From: Fragum whitleyi | Lineage: Eukaryota > Mollusca > Bivalvia > Cardiida > Cardiidae | Length of the DNA: 64,000 nt | Direction of reading: 5' to 3' | Assembly: GCA_948146395.1 (NCBI GenBank) | Contig: OX411555.1 | Coordinates: forward strand, 44,958,065-45,022,064 | In this document: piece by piece, positions 1 to 11,545 of the stretch | Layout of the letters: every line of letters starts with the position of its first letter | Numbering within the stretch: the stretch's first letter is position 1 | The notes under the pieces: generated by a model | Seen by the model: only the letters and a program-made list of their open reading frames with translations | Database searches by the model: none | Told to the model about the DNA's origin: nothing | Translations under genes and position numbers: made by a program

Positions 1-230
1 AAGTGGTGGGCTCGATTCCCGGTGGCGGCAAATATCCTTTCCGACGTTTGTCTCTCACCAATGGGTAGATAATCGTAAACCTATGTGAGATGGCAGTCGG
101 GGGCTAGGAAAGGGTGTAATGGTAGTACGGGTGAAAGAAATACCAGGAACCCATTGTTAGGTGCTCCGGCCGCCGCGATATAACTGCGAAATTGTTGAAA
201 GCGGTGTAAACCCCATTCAAACAAACAAAT
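1..230 (+). mobile_element. tRNA-derived SINE, family A (5'-truncated by window edge)
   Basis: The window opens inside a SINE. The polymerase III B-box-like stretch (GCTCGATTCCC) is followed by the conserved body that recurs about ten times here: TCTCACCAATGGGT, ATAATCG, CCTATGTGAGAT, AATACCAGGAA, GGTGCTCCGG, then a tail ending in (CAAA)n. The A box lies outside the window. The C-rich variant head (CCGGTGGCGGC) matches the copy at 12320, so these two form a subfamily. Confidence 0.85.
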
Positions 231-1542
231 TCTTTTGATCAATAAAAGCACAGAAAAGATTTTTTACCTCTGAATAAGTAGAGGCATATTAAGTACTTTA
301 GATTACCGGTAAATATATGGTCTGTGGTACCAAAGTCTTTTCGAAAAACCGCTTTCTCCCAAGCTTATACATTCTTATCTTCTAAGTACTGATTGTGTCT
401 ATTATTGAGAACAGCAATGAACAATTTACCACTGAAAGCAGCTTAAAATGGTGATACCTCTATAATTGCTCACTGTTGCTATTTGTACACATTTTGCCAC
501 ATGGGTCGATGACCTTCTGGAATGTTATTAAATAAAACTTGAAACTTGAAACTTATAATTGTCAGAGCTTGATTTGTCACCTTTGCTCTTGTAGATGGGA
601 GAAATAATCCCCTGTGACGGCTTTCATCTAGGATATGACAGAATCAAACACTAAATTAAAAAACTTGGTAAAAGCAGTTAACATTTGACTCTTAGAGATT
701 TTTAAGAATCCATTTAAATTAAGGTCTGAAGCACTTATAAGTTCAATTTAAGGTTATTTATGCTTTTAAGCACTTGTTGTTTTGTAATAGAAGTATTCAA
801 AACCCAATTATGTTGAGAAACTTTAGATAAATCAATATGGTTTAATTCAGGGTTACACACTAACTACTTTTTCAATCAGCCCATAATCTCTACATCATAC
901 AGGTCCTCCATGATTATATTCTAACTCTCAAACACAATAATTCTGTTTATCATTGAAAAAAATTACTTGGTTTGTGCCAGGTATGTAACAAGTTTGAATA
1001 GAAAGCAGGTATAAAGTCACGTAAAGGGTGGTAGATCCCTTTTTGTGAACGTTTATGGTAAGTCGAATTCATTTTCGAAAAACATTACTGAAATTCTTTG
1101 ATTGAAAATCCCAAATATCATTTCCTATTACTTGTGTCACGTAAAAGAACCACCACAAAAAAAGGCCACGTGTCACGTACAAGACTTTTAGGTTGGGAAA
1201 AAAATAAAATAGGAAAAAAATAATTTTCCTTGTAGCGCTTAGCATTTATCTTTTACAGAATGTTTCATTTGGCTTACATATATTCGAAAATGTCACATTA
1301 AAGGTAGATATACAGTTTTCGATATGAATTTCCTTGTTTCGAAAACATAAAAAAAGCATTGGGGCACTCTATCTTGAGGGGGTTGCCATATTTAAAGAAT
1401 TATTTGGAAGACCAAAATGGTTGCATCTTTTAAAAAGAAGAGAATTCCATAGGGTCGGGGCTGCTGAAATAACAAACTACGATCTCCATATGTTTTTGTT
1501 CGACTCTTTAGAACAACAAGGGTTGTAGCATTTGATCCAGAT
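231..1542. other. No gene seen; AT-rich intergenic DNA
   Basis: No convincing coding or RNA gene is visible. The stretch near 470-556 ends in AATAAAACTTGAAACTTG, which looks like the 3' tail of a 5'-truncated non-LTR retrotransposon. An open frame of 64 codons at 1334-1528 has no recognisable domain and no splice context, and I treat it as chance. Confidence 0.6.
470..556 (+). mobile_element. Probable LINE 3' end remnant
   Basis: A short 3' UTR-like stretch ends with AATAAAACTTGAAACTTGAAAC, a polyadenylation signal merging into a short repeated tail of the kind that terminates CR1/L2-type elements. A similar tail occurs in the opposite orientation near 3185-3215. No coding remnant is left, so the family is inferred only from the tail. 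Confidence 0.4.
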
Positions 1543-2450
1543 TTAAGGTTCATGAAAAGTGTTTGAGACCTAATTTTAAGGGCACTTCATTAGCCAAGAA
1601 AATGCAGTATGTCCAGGTATATTGTATATCAAAATGAAGCTACTTTTAGCACAAGCAGTTGACAAACATAAGACTGCCATAGCTATAGCGGTAAAGCCAA
1701 AACATTGTGGAAAAAGGTCATTTTGTACAGAACAAGCAACTGCATGACAAGTGGATAAAATTGGCTCATATTTTAACAAAGTACAGTCTAAAGTACTACC
1801 CAGGTACTACTACAGCCGTAGATATAAAACTTGGTCTCAAAAGGCTCGTTTGAAACCATCAATTTCCATTTATTTTGTAAACATGCTTGTCAAACCGGTT
1901 TGGTCTGTTTTCAAAATAGATGTTGGGTATGGTGCAACAGCACACCATGACATTGTGAAATATTTTCTGCGATTTATTTCAAATTATAGTTTTTGAATTC
2001 AATGGTCTATAATAAATTCCTATATAATAATCATTCAGTGAAATAGAAATTGATATATTGCTAAACAACCATACAGGTATATAAACTATTGATGTCCATT
2101 TATGATGTGATAACACACCACAACACACATAAGTCAAAATAAATTGCTTGCATAACTACGTTTTGGGCTCGAGTAGTACCTGGGTAGTACTTTACTCTGT
2201 ACTTTGTTCAAATATGAGCCGATTTTATCCAACAGTCTTGCAATTGCTTGTTCTGTACACTGAAATGACCCTTTTCCACAATGTTTTGGCTATATGGCTA
2301 TACTCGGTGGCTATGACAGTCTTGTGTTGCTAAACTGCTTATGCTCATGAATAGCTTCATTTTGATATATAATATACCTGGACATACTGCTTTTTCTTGG
2401 CAAATGAAGTGTTCTAAAATTTGGCCTCAAACACTTTACATGAACCTTAA
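1543..2450. mobile_element. 908-bp inverted-repeat element with ~270-bp arms and TTAA ends
   Basis: The left arm (about 1543-1815) and right arm (about 2175-2450) are diverged inverted copies. The left begins TTAAGGTTCATG and the right ends CATGAACCTTAA. TTAA at both outer edges fits a TTAA target duplication, as in piggyBac-type and some other cut-and-paste elements. Both arms carry the same blocks in reverse order (for example GTACTACCCAGGTACTAC and its complement near 2175). The ~360-bp centre has no coding potential, so this is a non-autonomous element. Confidence 0.7.
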
Positions 2451-2564
2451 GATATCGTTTTAGTACATATAAATAAAAGAAACCATGAAGAGCTTTAAAA
2501 GTATAAGTTAAAATTTTAAAGGTAATTCTGTGTTATACAGGTATCCAATGTAATTCTTTCATAA

Positions 2565-2850
2565 CCAGGGGCGTAACTGCCATTACGAAATTTACGCAAG
2601 TGCGTAAAAGAAATAATCCTCTGTTGGAAAATACCCGCGTTGATGAATGATCATAACATCGAAACTACAGCTTATTCAAGCTGTAGTTGCGATGTTATGA
2701 TTATTTACCAACGCTCAAATCATAAAAAGGGAGCGGACAGAGGGCATTCATCTGTTGTCACAGTTCTGAAATCGTGTTTAAATATCCTATATATTCTCAG
2801 TTGTCTCCTTCTGAGTGCCTGAAATTGCCAAGTCCTAGATACGCCTATGT
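2565..2850. mobile_element. ~285-bp MITE with GGCGTA ends, copy 1
   Basis: The ends are related inverted sequences (GGGGCGTAACTG at left, TAGATACGCCTATG at right). The centre holds a strong hairpin built on ACTACAGCTT / AAGCTGTAGT, with extended arms through CATAACATCG. A second copy lies at 22283-22560, and part of a third is seen around 47687-48840, split by another element. No coding capacity. Confidence 0.7.
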
Positions 2851-4229
2851 TAATTGCTGTAACATGATGATGCTTTTTTATCCTCGTAATAATACGGGCA
2901 GGCGTGATAATGCTCTGTCTAGTTCAAATGTCACCCTTCGTAAATGATTATCTGGAAGCTGAGATAAACGTGAGTAATATTTGGGCTACTGACGAAAATT
3001 GGTTTTCTGCTAAAATTCAAATCTACAGGCAAAGCTGCAGGCATTTCTATGCACTTTTATGCTTCCTAAAATGTTTGGCAAAAGTGTCAATGGATATTTT
3101 TTTTAATTGTTGAGGATTTGGGGCTCATGTTTTTGTTTGGGGTCAATCGATTTCATGAAAGGTTTGGGAAAAAGGGCGTGAAATGGGTTTCAAGAGTTTC
3201 AAGAGTTTTATTAAATTGACAAACCCCTAACCGGGGTACAAGTCATAAATATACAAACAAACATGAACAATAAACAAACATTCGGAAGAAAGTTTCAGTG
3301 TTAAAACAACCAAAGTGCATTCATAGGTAGCCTGAGTGTAGGAAAATTCACTTAAAAGATGACTCGAAGTTATATGACTAGATTTGAATATAAGTATTAT
3401 TAGACCTCGATCTGATAAAAGTGTCAAGCAATGTCAAGCAATGTTTAACCATTGCAATGCTAAACCCAAAATATTCCATTTATAGCAAGAAGTACAGACA
3501 TAGATCAGCCTGTGCATTGGTGCAGTCTGATCTCGGCCTATGCCGCCTACTCTTCCCCTTTAAGCCAGAATAGTGAAAAAAAGTGCATTTGGTGCTTTCG
3601 GCACTCTGATTTTATTGCAATTTGCCAAAATTTTGATTCAGCACTACAAATGTTAATTTGCGTAAAGTGTCGATCATTATCATTGTAGGTCTCTCCATAA
3701 TGGAGGGCAACAAATTTTAAACGTAATTTTGCTCAAATATATGTGAAATTATTCCTGGCCCATAAATTTATATGTATGTGCCTGCAATACTTCCACAACT
3801 ACTTAACAATTTAGTAACAATTTCAATTAAATATGTTTAAATATCTCATGAAATGTTTTCAGAATTACCTTACAAAATTTTGCAACTTTGAAAATAATTG
3901 TTACATCACTCGACGTCATAATGCTATGAAAAGAATTCACATTTGGACGCATGATGATATTTCTTGGCAGATAGACTTTTCTGGTATCTTCAAAATAAAA
4001 TGGGGGAGGGTGTACAGAACGTAAATATTTTATGAAAAAGTAAATTACACGAACACCGGAATTTACATTTCGATCGTGTTTGGGGCCGTGTTTGGGAGTT
4101 GAAAGTTCGTGAAAGAAATGCTAATAAGGCCCAAGTTTCTTCAAAATCGACCGAGGTATCCATTAAAATAAAAATTGTGTTTTTGTCGTCTAGAATTTTG
4201 ATTAGAACATCTATCATCATTAATGGGCT
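2851..4229. other. No gene seen; retroelement tail and hairpin fragments
   Basis: Around 3183-3240 a sequence reading as TTTATTAAATTGACAAACCC looks like a minus-strand LINE 3' tail (AATAAAACTCTTGAAAC on that strand). Around 3493-3550 a CAGCCTGTGCATTGG hairpin fragment belongs to the family inside the element at 60601. The rest shows nothing I recognise. Confidence 0.5.
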
Positions 4230-4466
4230 CATTGGGCCAACTTATTTCACACCCGGCCGGGGCCCTTTTGAGTTTTTTCAGCTTGAATCCAGCCCTGTGT
4301 TCAGGATGACATACTGGTTCAAGTCGTGTCCCGCTTTACCCATATACTTGCGTGTAAAGCGGAGTATAATTTAAAAACTGTTTGCAATATTTTTTCAGCC
4401 TGAACGAAGGGCGGGTTTCAAGCTGAAAAACGGGCCCCGGCCGGGCGTGAAATAAGTTGGCCCATT
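4230..4466. mobile_element. 237-bp MITE with ~35-bp GC-rich TIRs
   Basis: Left end 4230-4265 (GGGCCAACTTATTTCAC then CCCGGCCGGGGCCC) is repeated inverted at 4431-4466. The pairing continues inward with CAGCTTGAA / TTCAAGCTG. The centre (about 4300-4400) is itself a hairpin of the TTCAGGATGA ... CCGCTTTAC family also seen at 39013, 61345 and 62028, so one palindrome may have inserted into another. The GC-rich ends stand out from the AT-rich surroundings. No clear target duplication. Confidence 0.75.
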
Positions 4467-6290
4467 GTTTTCAACTGGGATCAAAGTACTCAAATTACCC
4501 AATAAATTTGGCCAGATACAAAAACATCGTGGCATTTCCTAGATCAACCGTGCAAGATGCACCTAAGGACCGATTCCAGATATAATCTCAAAAATTTCTC
4601 ATGTTAGTTTCCATAAAATAATTAATAAAAAGTAATAAAATTTGGTTGGCTTTTAAAATTTGGTATCGTAAGTCAACCTGTTTTCGATACGTACCTGAAT
4701 TCGAGACCCTATAAACTATTTATATTTCAATGCTTTTTGAGCATTTGCATTGTTACCTGGCTGTTACTGTTTCTGTTCTACCAAATTGTTGATTGTGAAA
4801 TCTTCACTTTCTAAACATTTTACAGAATGCATCAAAAACAAGATAGCAATTGCTTATCTCTTATTTCTGGACTTTTTTTGATGGACTTTTGTAAACAATT
4901 TTTAATTGATTCACAGAAATCGTGAAAATACCTAAAAAGGACTTCAGAAAAAAAAATTTCAGCTGAGAAGACGACAGGCATATTTGATAGTTTTGTAAAA
5001 TTCACAAAACAGTGCATGTCTTGTCCCATGTTTACTCTTTTACCAGAAAAAAATAAAGGGTCACGAAAATAAGTCAATTTTACAAACAGTGACCTATTTC
5101 ACCCTCTGTGAAAAAAGCCTTTGTTTTCTAGTGCTCTTTGATCTAAATTGGTAAATCTTAGATTTTTGGAGACAGAAAAGGTTAGAATTCAGGGTCTATG
5201 TCTATTTTTGTAGGTCCATCACTTTATTTTGCCATCAATTACTTCCATTCCTTAGAGTATTGAAAACTAGTTAAACCATGATAAAATACGAAATGATCCA
5301 TTCACCACGAAATTGAGTGAAAAGGACCTTCTCTAGGCAAAATGGCCTTGTATATGCATTTGTATGTAATAAACTTCATAAATAGGCAAAAAATTGCCGA
5401 TTCCCTGCCTAATTTTTTTTTTTTTTTTTTGGGGAGGGGGGGGGGTGTTATACATTGATTTATTGCTGATTGATGGCTTTTAGATTGTTTCCTTTCAAAA
5501 GATGAAGTCCATTTCTCAATTTTCTTGTCCATTTTGCTGTCCAAAGCTATCAGCAATGACTTCGGACATCAAAAAATAACACTTTTTCAAAATTACTTTT
5601 AATTTCTGTAGTTTAACTGTTGATCACTGAGGCCTTTCTTATTACTGAAGGAAGAAATTTCTTGCACCTTAATCAAGTTCAGAATGAAGTCCATTTCCAC
5701 ATCCAAAATGTCAATTATGTGCTCGCTATTCAGCGGCTATCATTATGAATTCATGGGTTGCAGAAAAATTAATGTATTACTTCATCGAAATATCATATTG
5801 ATATAAGAGCAAAGTGTATTACTTCATCGAAATATCATATTGATATAAGACAAAGCTATATAAGGTTATTATTGGTTATATGAAGAAAACTGTATGGTTT
5901 TTGTGAATAAAAAGAGGTCCTTTTTGCCGATGATGGGTCTTCTTATGCTTCAGTCATGATCAGTCTTTAAAAGATAACAAAATGCATTCTTATCTATCCA
6001 TTTCTAGTAATAATTCTTAGTGAAATGATCTATGGAACATTTTACTGGTTCATAAAAATATTTTATTCACAAAATATCTTGTTTTGTTGTATATTAAAGT
6101 CCATTTTGCCGTGAGAAGGTTCATTTGGCCCCATTTCAACCCAGGCAGTCCATTTTGTATTTAAGGTAAACCCAATGAAATAAGGTCATTATGCAACCAA
6201 AGCTTCTACATATCCCGGGTCCATGTTATTTTTTTTTTTTTCACATTCAGTTTCCGACTGCCCTGGAAAACATGAAGTTTTCTTTTTCAA
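4467..6290. other. No gene seen
   Basis: The stretch holds homopolymer runs (poly-T then poly-G at about 5409-5446) and the 42-bp tandem duplication at 5773. I see no exon-like open frames, tRNA or recognisable element. Confidence 0.55.
5773..5856. repeat. 42-bp direct tandem duplication, 2 copies
   Basis: TGTATTACTTCATCGAAATA and its continuation occur twice in immediate succession (starts 5773 and 5815) with a one-base length difference at the end. The near identity indicates a recent slippage or unequal-exchange event. Confidence 0.85.
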
Positions 6291-6553
6291 ATGGTAGCGC
6301 GTCGGACTGTCAATCTAGAGGTCCCGGGTTCGATCCCCGACGGCGGCACTCATTCTTTCCGACTATTTGTCTCTCACCAATGGGTTGATAATCATAGACC
6401 TATGTGAGATAGTAGCTGGAGGCTAGGAAAGAATGTGGTGGTTGTACTGGTGAGGGAAATACCAGGAAACCATTGTTAGGTGCTCCAGCCGCCGCGATAT
6501 AACTGAAATAATGTTGAAAGCAGCGTTAAACTCCATTCAATCAATCAATCAAT
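6291..6553 (+). mobile_element. tRNA-derived SINE, family A
   Basis: It starts at GGTAGCGCGTCGGACTGTC, lacking the first bases of the tRNA head. The B box GGTTCGATCCC, the family body and an ATTCAATCAATCAATC tail follow. The 5' truncation inside the tRNA head suggests incomplete reverse transcription. Confidence 0.85.
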
Positions 6554-6799
6554 TCTTTTTCAAATGATGTCATAACAGGGTGAGCGCTTGCATTTTGGTT
6601 TGTACAGGGTAGACAATTGTCGGTGCAGTAAACTTACAAAATATGAATTAAGAGCTACTATTTTTCATGAAAATATGAATGTTTATGCAAATGTACATGT
6701 TTTTACTAAAGATTAAATTTCAGCCCAATTGCACGCCATTTTTTTTTTTGCAAGAGAAACAGTATCTCAGACCCAACAGTATGACTTCATCTGAACAAA

Positions 6800-6993
6800 C
6801 TGAACCCTGACTACTTACATGACCTTATTAAATACAAAAATGTAAAATATAATTTTAGGTGCAAAAATACAACAGAGATCCCCAAACCAAGGACTGAAAG
6901 GTATGGTAAGAGATCTTTTAGATACACAGCGGCAGTAATATGGAATTCTCTCCCTGCACTATTTAAAGAGATTCCATCCTTCAATCAATTTTG
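6800..6993 (+). pseudogene. Non-LTR retrotransposon reverse-transcriptase C-terminus (remnant)
   Basis: One uninterrupted frame reads through LNPDYLHDLIKYKN, then RCKNTTEIPKPRTERYGKRS, FRYTAAVIWNSLP and FKEIPSFNQF. The block 'R/K-S-F-x-Y-x-A-x-x-x-W-N-S-L-P' is characteristic of the far C-terminal end of reverse transcriptases of CR1/L2/jockey-like LINEs. Only the last ~65 residues remain, so this is a 5'-truncated dead copy. The exact clade is not resolvable. Confidence 0.7.
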
Positions 6994-7714
6994 CATACTC
7001 ATCAATTCCTGGGATGGAGAAAAGTGTTACTGCCCTGCTTTTCATCTGTAAACAAACTTCTACTACTGAATGCTGCTGCTGTGAATCTAGAAAATTTATC
7101 CACCAGTTTTGATTTTACTTTGCTTTTTGTTTGCTTTGCTTTTTGTTTTTGCTTTTTACTGTTTTATTGTATTGCTTTAAAATTTAGCTACTCCTTTGTT
7201 GCCTCATATCTGCTTAAAAATTCTTGCTTAGTTATCTGATCAATATAGCTCAAATCTTTAACATGCATGTATGTCTGAAAACCTTATTTATAACTACATG
7301 TACCTCTATATCTTATTCTCTGCTAGGAAGGGGACAGAAACTGCTGTGCAGATCAAGGCCCTCTGTCTTGCAGAGATTGTACCCAGATTACATTAGTGCA
7401 ATACATGAAGTGTAATGTAAACACAGTCACTGAGATCATATGCAAACGCCGTGATTCTTAATTTATTCAGCCTATAATTTACTTAACCTAGATGCTGTTG
7501 GTTTTTTTTTGTTTTTTTACCTATAAACTGTTCTCAGCTTTTTGTAAAATTTCATCCTTTTATTAATTCAGAATCTTTCATAACAAGGGAAATAACCATG
7601 TGCTGCTTTACTGTAGGAGTAGGATTTATTTCCCCTTTAAACTATTAAATTCAATACACTACTTGTAAACTAGTTTCAGTATCTTAGAAATCTTATTAAA
7701 ATAAAACTTAATGA
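6994..7714. other. No gene seen; probable LINE 3' flank and AT-rich DNA
   Basis: The sequence after the retrotransposon remnant is T-rich and of low complexity (repeated GCTTTTTGTTT around 7120-7165). The open frames here are compositional. No tRNA or exon signal. Confidence 0.45.
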
Positions 7715-9665
7715 TCTCAGGGCTTGTGCTAGCTTTTTAAATTTGGGAGTCATTGATCTCTTGAACATAAAATTCTGGGGTGTCAAAGTTGTTTTTGAAG
7801 GGTTCAAAAGAGAGCAAAAAGTGAAAAGTGTTGTCGTCTGCATCGTCTGTCTGTCTTTAAGAAAATTCGTGTCCGGTCCATAACTATCAAACTATAAGGC
7901 CTATGGTCTTGAAACTTCACAGGTGTATAGATCTCATAGCTAGGGTGTGCAGAGCCAAGGACCACAACTCTACCATTTGTAATTTTTGAGTTATTGCCCT
8001 TTGTTTGATTCAGTTAGCAAATTCATATCTGGTCATACACTTTGAAACTATAAGGGCTATAGTCTTGAAACTTCACAGGTGTATAGATTTCAAAGCTAGG
8101 GTGTGCAGAGCCAAGGACCACAACTCTACCATTTGTAATTTTTGAGTTATTGCCCTTTGTTTGATTCAGTTAGCAAATTCATATCCGGTCATACACTTTG
8201 AAACTATCAGGGCTATAGTCTTGAAACTTCATAGGTGTATAGATCTCATAGCTAGGGTGTGCAGAGAGCAATAACCCTGACTTTACCATTTATAATTTTT
8301 GAGTTATTGCCCTTTGTTTGATTCAGTAAGCAAATTCATATCTGGTCATACACTTCGAAACTATAAGGGCTATAGTCTTGAAACTTCATAGGTGTATAGA
8401 TTTCAAAGCTAGGGTGTGCAGAGCCAAGGACCACAACTCTACCATTTGTAATATTTGAGTTATTGCCCTTTGTTTGATTCAGTTAGCAAATTCATATCCG
8501 GTCATACACTTTGAAACTATAAGGCCTATAGTCTTGAAACTTCATAGGTGTATAGATCTCATAGCTAGGGTGTGCAGAGAGCAATAACCCTGACTTTACC
8601 ATTTATAATTTTTGAGTTATTGCCTTTTGTTTGATTCAGTTTGCAAATTCATATCTGGTCATACACTTCGAAACTATAAGGGCTATAGTCTTGAAACTTC
8701 ATAGGTGTATAGATTTCAAAGCTAGGGTGTGCAGAGCCAAGGACCACAACTCTACCATTTGTAATATTTGAGTTATTGCCCTTTGTTTTATTCAGTTAGC
8801 AAATTCATATCCGGTCATACACTTTGAAACTATAAGGCCTATAGTCTTGAAACTTCATAGTTGTATAGATCTCATAGCTAGGGTGTGCAGAGAGCAATAA
8901 CCCTGACTTTACCATTTATAATTTTTGAGTTATTGCCCTTTGTTTGATTCAGTTTGCAAATTCATATCTGGTCATACACTTCGAAACTATAAGGGCTATA
9001 GTCTTGAAACTTCATAGGTGTATAGATTTCAAAGCTAGGGTGTGCAGAGCCAAGGACCACAACTCTACCATTTGTAATTTTTGAGTTATTGCCCTTTGTT
9101 TGATTCAGTTAGCAAATTCATATCTGGTCATACACTTCGAAACTATAAGGGCTATAGTCTTGAAACTTCACAGGTGTATAGATTTCAAAGCTAGGGTGTG
9201 CAGAGCCAAGGACCACAACTCTACCATTTGTAATTTTTGAGTTATTGCCCTTTGTTTGATTCAGTTAGCAAATTTGTGTCCGGTCCAAAACTTTGAAACT
9301 ATAAGGCCTATAGTCTTGAAACTTCATAGGTGTATAGATCTCATAGCTAGGGTGTGCAGAGCGCAAGAACCACAACTCTACCATTTGTAATTTTTGAGTT
9401 ATTGCCCTTTGTTTGATTCAGTTAGCAAATTCATATCTGGTCATACACTTCGAAACTATAAGGGCTATAGTCTTGAAACTTCATAGGTGTATAGATCTCA
9501 TAGCTAGGGTGTGCAGAGAGCAATAACCCTGACTTTACCATTTATAATTTTTGAGTTATTGCCCTTTGTTTGATTCAGTTTGCAAATTTGTGTCTGGTCC
9601 ATAACTTTCCAAATACAAGTACTAGGATGTTGAAACTTCACATGTATGTAGAACTCAGAGCTAGG
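7715..9665 (+). mobile_element. Pearl-like element with a ~156-bp tandem core
   Basis: A head region ends in a CTGT microsatellite (7838-7858), followed by about eleven imperfect units of 156-157 bp. The landmark GGTCATACAC (or GGTCC variant) recurs at 7875, 8031, 8187, 8344, 8500, 8657, 8813, 8970, 9126, 9282, 9439 and 9596. Each unit contains TTGAAACTTCATAGGTG, GCTAGGGTGTGCAGAG and TGAGTTATTGCCCTTTG. Head, microsatellite and tandem core match the published layout of bivalve pearl elements. No transposase is present. A related but degenerate head lies at 38031. Confidence 0.75.
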
Positions 9666-9919
9666 GTGTTTGATTACATTTTCTCAATTTGATTGGATTT
9701 GTGAATATTTTAGTAGTACTTGGGTACCGGTACATATAATTACTTGAAAAAAAGTGATGATATCCATAAGTAATCCACAGTTCTTTAATTGCCTAAGAAC
9801 ACATTCTCCCAAAGACAAATAGGAAAACAAAACAAAACAAACACTGCCATCATAATAAATACAGTTTGCTAGATAATACATCCTAAGGATCAATAAAAAA
9901 GTTCAAAACATCACCCATT

Positions 9920-10105
9920 TATTTCTGAGCTTTGGGCGTATGATACCACGCCCAGCATTGCTCTTGTTAACCTCTTTATTTGTATTGATGTTCTCTTAAT
10001 CTGATTTTTATTTTGCTTCTAAGTCGGTGTGAAAAGCTCTCCAGAGCTTGTGTTATAATTGTTATATGTCTCCAACTGAGTAGATAAAATTTACTTGACT
10101 TGACT
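9920..10105 (+). mobile_element. LINE 3' end remnant
   Basis: A 3' UTR-like segment ends in GATAAAATTTACTTGACTTGACTTG, an AT-rich signal followed by a short ACTTG tail repeat. This is the usual anatomy of 5'-truncated CR1/L2-type insertions. Assignment is by tail structure only. Confidence 0.45.
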
Positions 10106-10377
10106 TGAACAGTCCTCTGCTGCAGAATTAGGTCATTGCTAAGTCTTGCCATCTATAGATGTTTTTCTGTTCGGAAGATATATACTATTCGGAAAACAGT
10201 TAGCTCCTCAAGTAGTGCTACCTTGCATAAAATTTCACTTTCAACCAGATAAAAGGATAATAAAATGATTAATAATCTAACAAATGTTTTGTCTGGAAGA
10301 GATTTTGCCAGATGCTTGGTATTTTCAGAGACGATTTATAATTCGGTTAGTTACCTCAATTTCGAATGGTTTCTGCC

Positions 10378-10594
10378 TTAACCCTTTGCTGTTTAATCCC
10401 TGCTTTTTACGTGCCTGTGATTTTATAATTGAGAAAACATTGTGAAAAAAGAAGAAATTGCTTCTGACAAGCAATTTCTTCTTTTTCCACACTATTTCTA
10501 CCCTACTGAATGGTTATTTTTCACTTTGAATTTTCGTCTGCGAAACCTTTGAATTTGGACAGGTCTAAAATTTTGTAAAACAGGAAAGGGTTAA
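10378..10594. mobile_element. piggyBac-type MITE, copy 1
   Basis: The element is flanked by TTAA on both sides (10378-10381 and 10591-10594). Ends read CCCTTTGCTGTTT and CAGGAAAGGG, related inverted repeats starting with CCC. The centre carries a hairpin (GAAATTGCTT / AAGCAATTTC). TTAA duplication plus CCY termini is the signature of piggyBac elements. Four more copies occur at 15494, 18328, 40384 and 54084. No coding capacity. Confidence 0.8.
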
Positions 10595-10784
10595 AATGTC
10601 CTTTTCCTTAATTTTGATTAAAAAATAAATGATAACTTCACATTGATTGATAAAATTCAATTTAACCTTTAACCCGCCAGAAACTGGATGTGCGGGGATA
10701 CAGCTTAAAATTAAAGCTAGGAGTCTTAACACTTTGAAGTCTTTTATTTTCAAAGAAGTACCCAGAAACCTGCAAATAAAACTT

Positions 10785-11545
10785 TAGGTTTTCTCCACAG
10801 AAACATCCAGACCAAAAATGAGAAGATCAGAGAATTAGCATACAAAGCTTTGACTAGACCCCAGGTAGAATACAAATCAACTGTTTGGAGCCCTTACATC
10901 CTATATCAAAAAAGTTGAAAAAGTACAACGTAGAGCAGCAAGATGGGTTCAAAATAATCTTTCTTATTATGAGAGTGTCACCTGCTTGCAAATGCCAAAA
11001 GGAGCTTGGCTGGCAAAATCTTCGATATAGACAAGACATCACCAGAGTCACCATGTTTATTGTTAATAATTTTGTTCCAGTACCCATACCAACTTATGTT
11101 GAAAGACCAGTTAGGATCACCTGACATATGCACATAAAATCTTTCAGACAGATCCACACAAATGCTTCCTACTTTAAATATTCTTTTTTTCCTTATACAG
11201 TGATACTTTGGAACAGCCTACCAGAAACAATCGTACAGCAACCTGACAATGCCACTTTCAATAAGAGTCTAGATTATTTTTCAGATAGTGAGCCGTCCCT
11301 GAATGATCAAAATTATTTTATTAGATATTTTTATCTAACACTCACAATATTTTTAAAATTTGGCACCCTAACCAATGACTAACAGTTTTTATTCCAGCAC
11401 AGATCGCACCTGCCAATAATACCTGAAAGGGGAGTTGAACAGTATAGATAGGATAGGATGGATTAGATTAGATTAGATTAGAATAGAATAGAAAAAGATA
11501 AGATTAGAATAGATTACATTAGATAAGATCAGAAAAGATAGAATG
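10785..11545 (+). pseudogene. Decayed LINE: RT C-terminal region, 3' UTR and AGATTA tail
   Basis: Broken frames reconstruct a typical LINE carboxy-terminal region: KIRELAYKALTRPQVEY, STVWSPY, then after a frameshift KVEKVQRRAARWVQNN, YYESVTCLQMPKGAW, and after a stop TRVTMFIVNNFVPVP and KYSFFPYTVILWNSLP. 'VQRRAARWV' and 'W-N-S-L-P' are hallmarks of this part of CR1/L2/jockey-like reverse transcriptases. A 3' UTR ends in AGGATAGGATGG and a GATTA/GAATA repeat (about 11440-11545), the expected terminal microsatellite. Frameshifts and stops show it is dead. Confidence 0.8.

Noticed and set aside
7875..9600. Regularly spaced repeats resembling a CRISPR-like array
   Set aside because: The whole 156-bp unit is repeated without unique spacers, and this is a eukaryotic genome; it is a tandem transposon core.
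10885..11382. Adjacent 79- and 84-codon frames treated as separate genes
   Set aside because: Together they are pieces of one decayed LINE reverse-transcriptase C-terminus with frameshifts and stops.
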